Below are positions 16,023-23,228 of a stretch of DNA of 64,000 nucleotides, in pieces (position 1 is the first letter of the stretch; each line of letters opens with the position of its first letter). The position numbers and the translations under genes are program-made. The DNA lies in contig DDGC01000027.1 of NCBI GenBank assembly GCA_002337455.1, forward strand, positions 1-64,000, read 5' to 3'. The notes under the pieces were generated by a model. That model made no database searches. It was not told the origin of the DNA and saw only the letters and a list, made by a program, of their open reading frames with translations. Source of the DNA: Rhizobiales bacterium UBA1912 (GTDB lineage Bacteria > Pseudomonadota > Alphaproteobacteria > Rhizobiales > Devosiaceae).

Positions 16023-17432
16023 ATGGAAAACGCTGCACCGACCGGACCGGAACCCCACGAGACGAACGCCACTATCTATGACTCGGATGGTCGGCTCCGG
16101 TCCGATTGGTACGAGGCGCTTCGCGCCGAAATCGAAGACGGGGATGCCGAAGCGCTGCGCAAGCGCATGGCACCGCTCCATGAATCGGAAACCGGCGATG
16201 TGATCGAGGCGTTGCCGGCCGATGACCGGGTGCGGCTGGTCATGCTGCTGGGCCATGCCTTCGATTATTCGGCACTGACCGAAGTCGACGATTCGGTTCG
16301 TATCGACTTGATGGAAGAATTGCCCAATGCCGAGATTGCGCGCGGCGTCGCCGATCTCGACAGCGATGATGCCGTCTACATTCTCGAAGATATCGATGAG
16401 GACGACCGCGACGAAATTCTGGCGCAGATGCCGGCTTTCGACCGGATATCGCTCAAGCGTAGCCTCGACTTCCCCGAAGAATCCGCCGGGCGGCGGATGC
16501 AGACCGAGTTCATTGCCATTCCGCCGTTCTGGACGGTGGGGCAGACCATCGACTATCTGCGCACCAATGACGATCTGCCCGACGACTTCTACCAGATCTA
16601 TGTCGTCGATCCGGGGTTCAACCTGCTGGGCACCATCCCGCTCGACCGCATTCTGCGCGTTCAACGCGCGACGCGCATAGAAACGATCATGAACACCCAG
16701 ATCCGCCAGATCGACGCCGCGCTCGATCAGGAGGAGGCGGCGCGCATCTTCGAGCGTTACGATCAGGTCGAGGTTGCTGTGGTCGATGAGAGCAAGCGGC
16801 TGGTTGGCGTGCTGACCATCGACGACATCGTCGACGTCATCAATGAAGAGGCCAGCGAGGATATCCACCGTCTCGGTGGTGTGGGCGACGAAGACATTTC
16901 GCGCACCGTGCCCGGCGTGGTGCGCAGCCGCGCGACGTGGCTGCTGGTCAATCTGGGCACGGCGACCCTTGCATCGCTGGTCATCGGGCTTTTCGACGGC
17001 ACAATTGAGCAGATGGTCGCGCTGGCTGTCTTGATGCCCATCGTCGCCTCGATGGGCGGGGTGGCCGGCACGCAGACGATGACGGTGACGGTGCGCGCCA
17101 TATCGCAGCGAGAGCTCGACAAGAACAATGCCTGGCGCCTGATCCGACGCGAGTTGCTCGTCGGGCTCACCAATGGCGTGATCTTTGCTGTGCTGCTTGG
17201 ATTGATTACCGGTTTCCGCTTCGCCAACCCGGCGCTCGGGCTGGTGATCGGCATGGCGATGGTCGTCAACATGATCGTGGCTGGTGGCTGCGGCATCCTC
17301 ATTCCGATGCTGCTCAACAGGCTCAAGATCGACCCGGCCGTTGCGTCCTCGACCTTTGTGATGACGTTTACCGACGTGATCGGCTTCTTCGCCTTCCTGA
17401 CCCTGGCGGGTTGGTGGTTCGGGCTTTTCTGA
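16023..17432 (+). CDS. mgtE: MgtE-type magnesium transporter
   Basis: MgtE is a magnesium channel in the inner membrane gated by its cytosolic domains. The 469-residue product has an N-terminal superhelical domain (about 40-150), tandem CBS domains (about 160-285, including VLTIDDIVDVINEEASEDIHRLGG), and five membrane helices (about 300-469) with the conserved GTQTMTVTVRA. AAGGAGAG precedes the ATG at 16023. It is followed by a leader-like region and a small membrane peptide gene. Confidence 0.95.
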   Translation: MENAAPTGPEPHETNATIYDSDGRLRSDWYEALRAEIEDGDAEALRKRMAPLHESETGDVIEALPADDRVRLVMLLGHAFDYSALTEVDDSVRIDLMEELPNAEIARGVADLDSDDAVYILEDIDEDDRDEILAQMPAFDRISLKRSLDFPEESAGRRMQTEFIAIPPFWTVGQTIDYLRTNDDLPDDFYQIYVVDPGFNLLGTIPLDRILRVQRATRIETIMNTQIRQIDAALDQEEAARIFERYDQVEVAVVDESKRLVGVLTIDDIVDVINEEASEDIHRLGGVGDEDISRTVPGVVRSRATWLLVNLGTATLASLVIGLFDGTIEQMVALAVLMPIVASMGGVAGTQTMTVTVRAISQRELDKNNAWRLIRRELLVGLTNGVIFAVLLGLITGFRFANPALGLVIGMAMVVNMIVAGGCGILIPMLLNRLKIDPAVASSTFVMTFTDVIGFFAFLTLAGWWFGLF

Positions 17433-17506
17433 GCCTGATTCGCCAGCCATGCGTGAAATGCAAGCGAGATTTGCGTGAATGTGGCCTAAACATGGCTTGC
17501 GCAAGC

Positions 17507-17586
17507 GCTCTTGCGTAGTTAATTAGGCGTTACCGGTGAGTGGCAGCAAGGCGCTCACCGCTTTTGCAACAGCGCAAGGAGCTTGC
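17507..17586 (+). promoter_or_regulatory. folded leader that may hide the ribosome-binding site of a small ORF
   Basis: GCTCTTGCG (17507-17515) can pair with CGCAAGGAGC (17573-17582) with one bulged base, enclosing the hairpin GGTGAG (17535-17540)/CTCACC (17554-17559). The 3' arm contains AAGGAG (17576-17581), the Shine-Dalgarno sequence of the ORF at 17587. A local GCAAG-GAG-CTTGC hairpin also covers it. The inner hairpin followed by CTTTT could alternatively weakly terminate mgtE. Pairing is seen; regulation is inferred. Confidence 0.4.
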
Positions 17587-17688
17587 ATGCGTAGCCAATC
17601 CAAGGCCGTATGCTGGCGAGCTGCAAGCTGGACCTGTGTCGGCTTGATCTCGCTCGGTTTCATTGTCTCTGTCATTGCTGGCGCCTGA
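17587..17688 (+). CDS. small single-span membrane peptide, 33 residues
   Basis: ATG at 17587 follows a full AAGGAG five bases upstream. The peptide starts MRSQSKAVCWRAASW and ends in a hydrophobic stretch, VGLISLGFIVSVIAGA (about 18-33), that could span the membrane. Lys/Arg residues in the N-terminal half suggest the N-terminus stays inside. The KAxxWR pattern weakly recalls the start of DUF2061 small membrane proteins, but this is much shorter. A terminator follows at 17725, so it could be its own transcript or the last cistron after mgtE. It overlaps no other convincing gene. Function unknown. Confidence 0.6.
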   Translation: MRSQSKAVCWRAASWTCVGLISLGFIVSVIAGA

Positions 17689-17724
17689 TACGGCCTTTCG
17701 GCAACAGACAGATTCAGATACGAC

Positions 17725-17760
17725 AATGGGGTGCCCGGAAACGGTCGCCCCATTTTCTTT
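17725..17760 (+). terminator. intrinsic terminator after the small ORF
   Basis: AATGGGG (17725-17731) pairs with CCCCATT (17748-17754) with additional pairing inside (CCGG-AAA-CGG), followed by a T-rich TTCTTTTT. It lies just before the DUF1489 gene and isolates it from the small ORF. Confidence 0.7.
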
Positions 17761-17774
17761 TTGGGTGGTTCCCT

Positions 17775-18197
17775 ATGCATATCATCAAGCTCTGTGTTGG
17801 CGTTTCCTCGGTCGAGGAACTGATCGAGTGGCGTTCCCTGCGCCGCGAACAGGGTTTTGGGCGCCCCGACGGGCTCAATGTTCACCGCACGCGCATGATG
17901 CCCAAGCGGGCCGGCGAGATCGTGGGGCAGGGATCGTTATACTGGGTTATCGCCGGCGCAGTCAGGGCCCGGCAAGTGATTGCCGACCTCAAGGCGGAGA
18001 CGGACGGGGAAGGAAAGTCGTGCTGCGATATTCTCCTCGAGCCCGAGCTGATCCGCACGGCGCCCTATCCGCGCCGCCCTTTTCAGGGCTGGCGCTACCT
18101 GCAGACCAAGGATGCCCCGCCCGATCTCGCCCGGGCTGGTGAGGATGCTCCGCCCGAGGGCATGGCCGAAGAATTGGCCCAACTGGGGCTTCTTTGA
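17775..18197 (+). CDS. DUF1489 family protein
   Basis: The 140-residue soluble protein starts MHIIKLCVGVSSVEEL, the DUF1489 hallmark, and has QGSLYWVIAGAVRARQ and RRPFQGWRYL. The family is conserved in alphaproteobacteria without known function. ATG 17775 sits directly after the upstream terminator, and longer in-frame extension upstream lacks conserved sequence. The C-terminus is acidic and low in complexity. Confidence 0.88.
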   Translation: MHIIKLCVGVSSVEELIEWRSLRREQGFGRPDGLNVHRTRMMPKRAGEIVGQGSLYWVIAGAVRARQVIADLKAETDGEGKSCCDILLEPELIRTAPYPRRPFQGWRYLQTKDAPPDLARAGEDAPPEGMAEELAQLGLL

Positions 18198-18293
18198 GCC
18201 GGCTCGATGACGGCTTGCCTTAGTTTCTCATAACTGGAACTCCACAGACTCCATCCCGTTGACTCTCCAGTGCAACCAAGACGGAGATTTGCG

Positions 18294-18695
18294 ATGGATC
18301 CGACAACAGATAACGGGCTACAGGCCCGCGATCTTGATCGCCGCGAGAGCGGCAATTTGATCGGAAGCGACAAGGTCGAAGGCACGGCCGTTTACAGCTT
18401 GGCCAACGACAAGATCGGCGTCATCGAACGGGTGATGATCGACAAGCTCAGCGGCAAGGTTGGCTATGCCGTCCTCAGTTTCGGCGGCTTTCTGGGTATC
18501 GGGGACGATCATTACCCGATCCCGTGGGCCAAGCTGACCTATGACGAAACCATTGGCGGCTATCGCACCGACATCTCGAAGGCGGACCTAGATGCCGCGC
18601 CGCGTTACAACGCGGACGATGACTTCGAATGGGACGACCGTCAGCGGGCCATGGACATCTACACCTATTACGGGGTTCCTCCGTACTGGATATAA
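18294..18695 (+). CDS. PRC-barrel domain protein
   Basis: The 133-residue protein has one PRC-barrel (about 20-95: GTAVYSLANDKIGVIERVMIDK, VGYAVLSFGGFLGIGDDHYPIPW). The domain is known from photosynthetic reaction centre H subunit and RimM but is widespread in small proteins of uncertain role. The C-terminus is rich in Asp and Tyr and ends PPYWI. GGAG precedes ATG 18294. A terminator-like hairpin follows. Confidence 0.88.
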   Translation: MDPTTDNGLQARDLDRRESGNLIGSDKVEGTAVYSLANDKIGVIERVMIDKLSGKVGYAVLSFGGFLGIGDDHYPIPWAKLTYDETIGGYRTDISKADLDAAPRYNADDDFEWDDRQRAMDIYTYYGVPPYWI

Positions 18696-18717
18696 TCGTT
18701 CCATGAGTGCGATTCGA

Positions 18718-18755
18718 AATGGTCGGCGCACGTAACGCGCGCTGGCCATTCGTTT
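18718..18755 (+). terminator. terminator-like hairpin after the PRC-barrel gene
   Basis: AATGGTC (18718-18724) pairs with GGCCATT (18744-18750), allowing one G-U, with an inner GCGC/GCGC pairing, followed by CGTTT. The T-run is short, so it may be a weak or processed 3' end. Confidence 0.5.
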
Positions 18756-18877
18756 ATAAAATGTAAATCAAATGCAAACTAAGCTGGGGCCAAGGCGCAA
18801 TATTCGTACTTGTGCGGGTTTTGCGCAGCACACATGCTGTGCGACGCTTTTCGGGGGCAAGGATTAGAGTCGGATCA

Positions 18878-19750
18878 ATGCAGCGATCGAACGCGCATGT
18901 CATCGTCCTGGGGAACGAAAAAGGTGGCTCGGGCAAGTCCACCACGGCGATCCATCTTGCCGTCCATCTGCTCTATGAAGGCTTCCGCGTTGCAACCATC
19001 GACGCCGACAGCCGCCAGCACACGCTGACCACGTATGTGCGCAACCGCCGCGAGTGGGCAAATGCTCATGGCCTCTCGGTCCCTCATTCCACTCATTTCC
19101 ATCTGCCGCAGGGCCGGGGCGACTCGCGCGAGAAAAATGCGGATATGGAATTTGAAATGTTTCGCCAGGCCGTGGCCGACGTGGAACGGGACGTCGACTA
19201 TCTCATCATCGACACGCCCGGCTTCGACACACACCTGACCCGCATCGCCCATTCGCTGGCCGATACGCTGATTACCCCGCTCAATGACAGCCTGATCGAT
19301 CTCGACGTCATTGCCCGGATCGAACCCGACAGTGGGGCGCTGATCGAGTTGGGTCATTACACGCGGCTCGTCCAGCGGTCCCGCCGGGAGCGGCTGGCCA
19401 TCGACGGCCGTACGATCGACTGGGTGATGGTGCGTAATCGCATTTCCACGCTCAACTCGCGCAACACAAGGCTGGTGCAGACCGGGCTGGAGAACGTTGT
19501 CGAGCGCGTGGGGTGCCGCGTTGCCGATGGCATCGCCGAGCGCGTGATCTTCCGCTCGCTGTTTCCGATCGGCATGACGGTGTTCGACCCGCTCGATGAA
19601 AACGCGCTGGGCGGATCGCCGACCATGAGCCATATCGGTGCGCGCCAGGAATATCGGCTATTGCTCGACGCCCTCAATCTGGCCGGCAAGCGCCAGAGCG
19701 AAGAGCAGCGGGCTCAGGCCGATCAGCGGGCGTTGGCTGGCCCCGTATAG
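18878..19750 (+). CDS. mipZ: cell division inhibitor MipZ (ParA-like ATPase)
   Basis: MipZ forms an ATP-dependent gradient from ParB-bound poles and blocks FtsZ assembly away from midcell. The 290-residue product from ATG 18878 has the deviant Walker A VLGNEKGGSGKSTTA (about 11-25), TIDADSRQHTLT, and LIIDTPGFDTHLTR. These features set MipZ apart from ParA and Soj. It is encoded apart from the parAB locus, as is usual. The 3' end faces the convergent SDR gene with an eight-base gap. Confidence 0.95.
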   Translation: MQRSNAHVIVLGNEKGGSGKSTTAIHLAVHLLYEGFRVATIDADSRQHTLTTYVRNRREWANAHGLSVPHSTHFHLPQGRGDSREKNADMEFEMFRQAVADVERDVDYLIIDTPGFDTHLTRIAHSLADTLITPLNDSLIDLDVIARIEPDSGALIELGHYTRLVQRSRRERLAIDGRTIDWVMVRNRISTLNSRNTRLVQTGLENVVERVGCRVADGIAERVIFRSLFPIGMTVFDPLDENALGGSPTMSHIGARQEYRLLLDALNLAGKRQSEEQRAQADQRALAGPV

Positions 19751-19758
19751 GTTTTCGT

Positions 19759-20538
19759 TCAGACGAGCAGCGACTGCGCCCCGTCGATCCAGACCGGGGT
19801 GCCGGTGATGTGGCGCGAAGCGTCCGACGCCAGGAAACAGACAAGATCGGCGACGTCTTCAGCCTTGCCCGGCGCCCCGTCGGTTAGAGGAATATCGCCA
19901 TCGGGGTAGTTGGCCGGCTCGGCCGCTTTTTCCACATTGCGCCGTTCGGTGTTCTCGTCGATCTGGCTTTCGATGGCGCCCGGGCAGATAGCGTTGACGC
20001 GGATGCGGTGCTTGGCAAGTTCGAGCGCGGCCATCTGTGCCAGGGCCAGTTGACCCGCCTTGGTGGTCGAGTAGGCAGACGCCCCCGCCGTGGTGAAGGT
20101 CCGGGTTCCGTTGATCGAGGATGTGATGATGATCGAGCCGCCGCGCTCTTTCATCAATGGTACGGCGTTATGGAGGGTGAGGAACGTGCCGCGCAGATTG
20201 ACGGCCATGGTCCTGTCCCAATCCTCGACCGTAAGGTCTTCGAGTGGCGCCCATGTGCCGTTGATGCCGGCGTTGGCAAAAACGATATCGAGCCTTCCGA
20301 ACTTTTCGGTGATCTGGTCGAATGCCGACTGCATGTCGGAAACGTCGGATATATCGGCGTAAAGGGGGAGGGCTGTCCGGCCCAGCCTGGTGATTTCAAA
20401 GGCGACGGCGTCGACCTCTTCCATAGTGCGGCTGAGCAGGGCGATGTCGGCCCCTTCAGTGGCCAGCTTGAGGGCGCTGGCCCTTCCCAATCCGGAACCG
20501 CCGCCGGTCACCAGGGCAATTTTTCCTGCAAGTGTCAT
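19759..20538 (-). CDS. SDR family NAD(P)-dependent oxidoreductase
   Basis: The 259-residue classical short-chain dehydrogenase has TGGGSGLG (about 11-18), NAG (FANAGI), the catalytic Ser in SSINGT, YSTTK (Tyr/Lys), and the terminal GTPVWIDGAQSLLV. ATG 20538 follows GGAGG. The substrate is unknown. Classical SDRs with this ending act on sugars, alcohols or 3-oxoacyl groups, and nothing nearby points to one. Confidence 0.92.
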   Translation of the reverse strand: MTLAGKIALVTGGGSGLGRASALKLATEGADIALLSRTMEEVDAVAFEITRLGRTALPLYADISDVSDMQSAFDQITEKFGRLDIVFANAGINGTWAPLEDLTVEDWDRTMAVNLRGTFLTLHNAVPLMKERGGSIIITSSINGTRTFTTAGASAYSTTKAGQLALAQMAALELAKHRIRVNAICPGAIESQIDENTERRNVEKAAEPANYPDGDIPLTDGAPGKAEDVADLVCFLASDASRHITGTPVWIDGAQSLLV

Positions 20539-20598
20539 ACCTGCCTCCGTTGCCGATACCCAAGGCAACGCGAGCAGGGGCGGGCGGTTCCGCCCGGG

Positions 20599-20880
20599 TC
20601 AGTCTTCCGGGGGCATATACATGCGAAGGGCGCGGCGTCCGGCGGGATCGAAAACGTCGACATCGACGGAGACCCGGGGAAGGACCATGCGGCGGGTGCG
20701 CGACGATAGCGCCAGCACGACCGAGAGCATGTCGGACATACGCCGGTGGACGGGCCTGTTTTCTCCAAGGCCACGCGCCAGCATCCGCAGGGACTGTGCG
20801 CGGATGGCGTCATCGTCCGAGGCCAGCGGGGAGCGGGGCTGGAACTGGCCAAGCTCAGAAAGTCGGGTCATTTCGCTCAT
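20599..20880 (-). CDS. hypothetical protein, 93 residues
   Basis: ATG 20880 follows GGAG. The product is soluble with a central VHRRMSDMLSVVLALSSRTRRM helix-like part and a C-terminal segment rich in Val and Asp (VSVDVDVFDP). I do not recognise a family. It sits between the D,D-carboxypeptidase gene (56 bases upstream) and the SDR gene on the same strand and may be their co-transcribed neighbour. Coding is supported by its start signal and lack of a better competitor frame. Confidence 0.6.
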   Translation of the reverse strand: MSEMTRLSELGQFQPRSPLASDDDAIRAQSLRMLARGLGENRPVHRRMSDMLSVVLALSSRTRRMVLPRVSVDVDVFDPAGRRALRMYMPPED

Positions 20881-20936
20881 TGGGCTACTCCATACATCTG
20901 CGCCAATTATCGAAGACTGTCCGTTCGTTTTGTTCG

Positions 20937-22511
20937 TTACCCCTGGACTGTGAGGCAGTTGATCGAGGCTTCAGACAGCGCGTCGCAGGTCGTTCTGGCC
21001 TGGGTACGATCGGCGAAGCCGGCGAAACGCGCGCGATAATAGAGGACGCCGTTGCGCTCGAAGGTTTCAACATAGCCGCGAAGATTGGCGAGTTGATCAT
21101 AGGTCTGGGTGGCTTGGCTCAGCATTTGCTGTGCGTTGCCCTCGCTGTCAGCAGCGCCGACCTGGACCACCCAGCCGCCGGCCGGAACCGTTGCTGCGCT
21201 GTTGGTGCTCATGGTGTCGAGCGTCAGGCCGTCCGGACGCGCAATCGGCGCGGGCGGCACGAGGATTTGACCGGACTGCGGGCCGAGCTGAAGGGATTCA
21301 GCAATCCAGGCGCCAATCGGGTCGTCGGCCGGATAGACCGGTGCGTTGGATGGCATGACCCCGGTCGCGACATAGGTCGCCTGATCAAGGGCGTTGTCGC
21401 CCGGACGCGATGGGATGTCATCGGCCGATACGATCTGGAAGGGGATGTTTTCAGGTTCGTTGGACGCCGGGGCTGGTGCCGGTGCGGATTGGCCCAGCGA
21501 CGCCACCTGCATGGCCTGTTCGGCTGTAATGACCGGCAGTAGGCTGACCGGGCGGCCGGGCGGCAGGCGGTTGAGCGGGACGGCGGCGCCCGCCGAAGCC
21601 ACGGCAATGCCGTTGCCGAGCAGGGTGGGCCGCGGGATCATCGCTTCGCGCCAGTAATCGCCCTGGCGGGCCTGTGGGAGATAAGTGCGCACCAGTTCAG
21701 CGACGCGGGCGTTGCGGGCGGCGCCGGTGTTGAAACCAAGGCCGATCACCACGATATGACGGTTATTGGACCGTGCGGCGGTCATCAGATTATAGCCCGA
21801 CGCGTTGATATAGCCGGTCTTGATGCCGTCGACGCCGTTCTGGCCCAGCAGCGCATTGTGGTTGCCGTACGTCTTGGAGCCGTATGTGAAGCTGCGAGTC
21901 TGGAAATACTCGTAATAATGAGGGAAGTGCAGATAGACGGCGCGGGCGAGGGTCGCCTGATCGGCGGCGGTCGTCACCTGTCCGCTGTCGGGAAGGCCCG
22001 AAGCGTTCTTGTAGGTGGTGCGGCTCATGCCGAGGGCGCGGGCCGTCTGGGTCATGCGCTCGCCGAACTTGCTTTCGGTGCCGGAAATGTTTTCGGCGAT
22101 GACGCGGGCGACGTCGTTGGCTGAAAGAGTGACCAATGCCTTGATGGCGTTTTCGACGCTGATGGTCGAACCGCGCTGCACATAGAGCTTGGTGGGAACG
22201 GCGGCGGCGGCGTGGGCGGAGACCGAAAGTTTGCTGTCGAGCTTGAGACGTCCGGCTTCGAGTTCCTGGAAGAGGATATAGAGCGTCATCACCTTGGTGA
22301 GCGAGGCGGGATAACGCAGATCATTGGCGTTATCCTGATAGAGGACTTGCCCCGTTTTGGCGTCGACGGCGATGCCGGCAAAGGCGCGCGGCACGTTTTG
22401 CGCTGCGGCGGGAGCCGAAATTGCGGCAAACGACATCGCCGCAATCAAAAATGTGAGAAAAAGGCGTACAAAAGGGACGCGTGCGGAATCGATACGCAGA
22501 AGGGTCGGCAC
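20937..22511 (-). CDS. D-alanyl-D-alanine carboxypeptidase (PBP5/6-like) with SPOR domain
   Basis: It trims the terminal D-Ala from peptidoglycan stem peptides in the periplasm. I chose GTG 22511, seven bases after GGAG, giving 524 residues. A signal peptide (about 11-38, ending SAPAAAQ) precedes the S11 peptidase domain with SLTK (S70), SAN (130-132) and KTG (231-233). A Pro/Ala-rich linker leads to a C-terminal SPOR domain (about 445-524, GWVVQVGAADSEGNAQQML) that binds denuded glycan at the septum. Division-site localisation is inferred from SPOR. Confidence 0.93.
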   Translation of the reverse strand: MPTLLRIDSARVPFVRLFLTFLIAAMSFAAISAPAAAQNVPRAFAGIAVDAKTGQVLYQDNANDLRYPASLTKVMTLYILFQELEAGRLKLDSKLSVSAHAAAAVPTKLYVQRGSTISVENAIKALVTLSANDVARVIAENISGTESKFGERMTQTARALGMSRTTYKNASGLPDSGQVTTAADQATLARAVYLHFPHYYEYFQTRSFTYGSKTYGNHNALLGQNGVDGIKTGYINASGYNLMTAARSNNRHIVVIGLGFNTGAARNARVAELVRTYLPQARQGDYWREAMIPRPTLLGNGIAVASAGAAVPLNRLPPGRPVSLLPVITAEQAMQVASLGQSAPAPAPASNEPENIPFQIVSADDIPSRPGDNALDQATYVATGVMPSNAPVYPADDPIGAWIAESLQLGPQSGQILVPPAPIARPDGLTLDTMSTNSAATVPAGGWVVQVGAADSEGNAQQMLSQATQTYDQLANLRGYVETFERNGVLYYRARFAGFADRTQARTTCDALSEASINCLTVQG

Positions 22512-22796
22512 CCGATACTCCAACTCTTTACTGGACCGGTACGAAATACGCCGCACCGTTACTCTACTCTGAGATCACGGCGCGCCCGTCCCCCGATGGC
22601 GCGCCGGAAATCCTAACTCGGGGCCACTTTAAGCCGATGCGGTTACAAATCCGTAAAGTGCTTAAAACTTGAAGCAAAATTCCCCGGGAGCGATCACACC
22701 TGATTGATCGGATTTTCGCCCCTTAACATGGCCGAGATTTTGCCTACATAATGGGGCCATCTTGCCTTTCTGATTTGGGACGAAAGAGCCGTGCTA

Positions 22797-23216
22797 ATGT
22801 CTGCCCCTCTCACTGGTCTGGAACTGCCGCGCGGCGGCGGTCTTCGTTTGCAGCACACCACGCTGCCGGCGATCTCGGCCGGGCCGGGAAAAGACGATAA
22901 TGACAGGGACGGAGGCGGCGACGGCCAGACCGGGGTCGCCACCAAGACCAGAACGAGGACGAAGAAGCCGAGCCTTTATCGGGTTCTGCTTCTCAATGAC
23001 GACTACACGCCCATGGAGTTCGTCATTCTCATTCTGGAAGAGGTCTTCAGCAAGTCCCGTGAGGATGCGACGCGCATTATGATGAGCGTCCATAATCAAG
23101 GTGTGGGGGAATGCGGGGTTTATCCGTACGAGGTGGCCGAAACCAAGGTCACCAACGTCATGGACGCCGCGCGCCGAAACCAGCATCCGCTGCAATGCGT
23201 GATGGAAAAGCAATAG
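22797..23216 (+). CDS. clpS: ATP-dependent Clp protease adaptor ClpS
   Basis: ClpS binds N-degron substrates and delivers them to ClpAP. The 139-residue product has a long disordered N-terminus (about 1-58) and the core YRVLLLNDDYTPMEFVILIL with the substrate-pocket Asp-Asp, plus EVAETKV and MDAARRNQHPLQCVME. ATG 22797 is used; a GTG at 22791 is in frame. It is 12 bases before clpA, so the two are co-transcribed. Confidence 0.96.
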   Translation: MSAPLTGLELPRGGGLRLQHTTLPAISAGPGKDDNDRDGGGDGQTGVATKTRTRTKKPSLYRVLLLNDDYTPMEFVILILEEVFSKSREDATRIMMSVHNQGVGECGVYPYEVAETKVTNVMDAARRNQHPLQCVMEKQ

Positions 23217-23228
23217 GATAGGACCAAA

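Noticed and set aside
15981..17504. 507-codon frame opposite mgtE
   Set aside because: MgtE motifs and membrane helices read on the plus strand; the minus frame is a compositional shadow.
17523..17885. 120-codon minus-strand frame over the small membrane peptide gene
   Set aside because: It has no start signal and overlaps the DUF1489 gene, whose family identity is clear.
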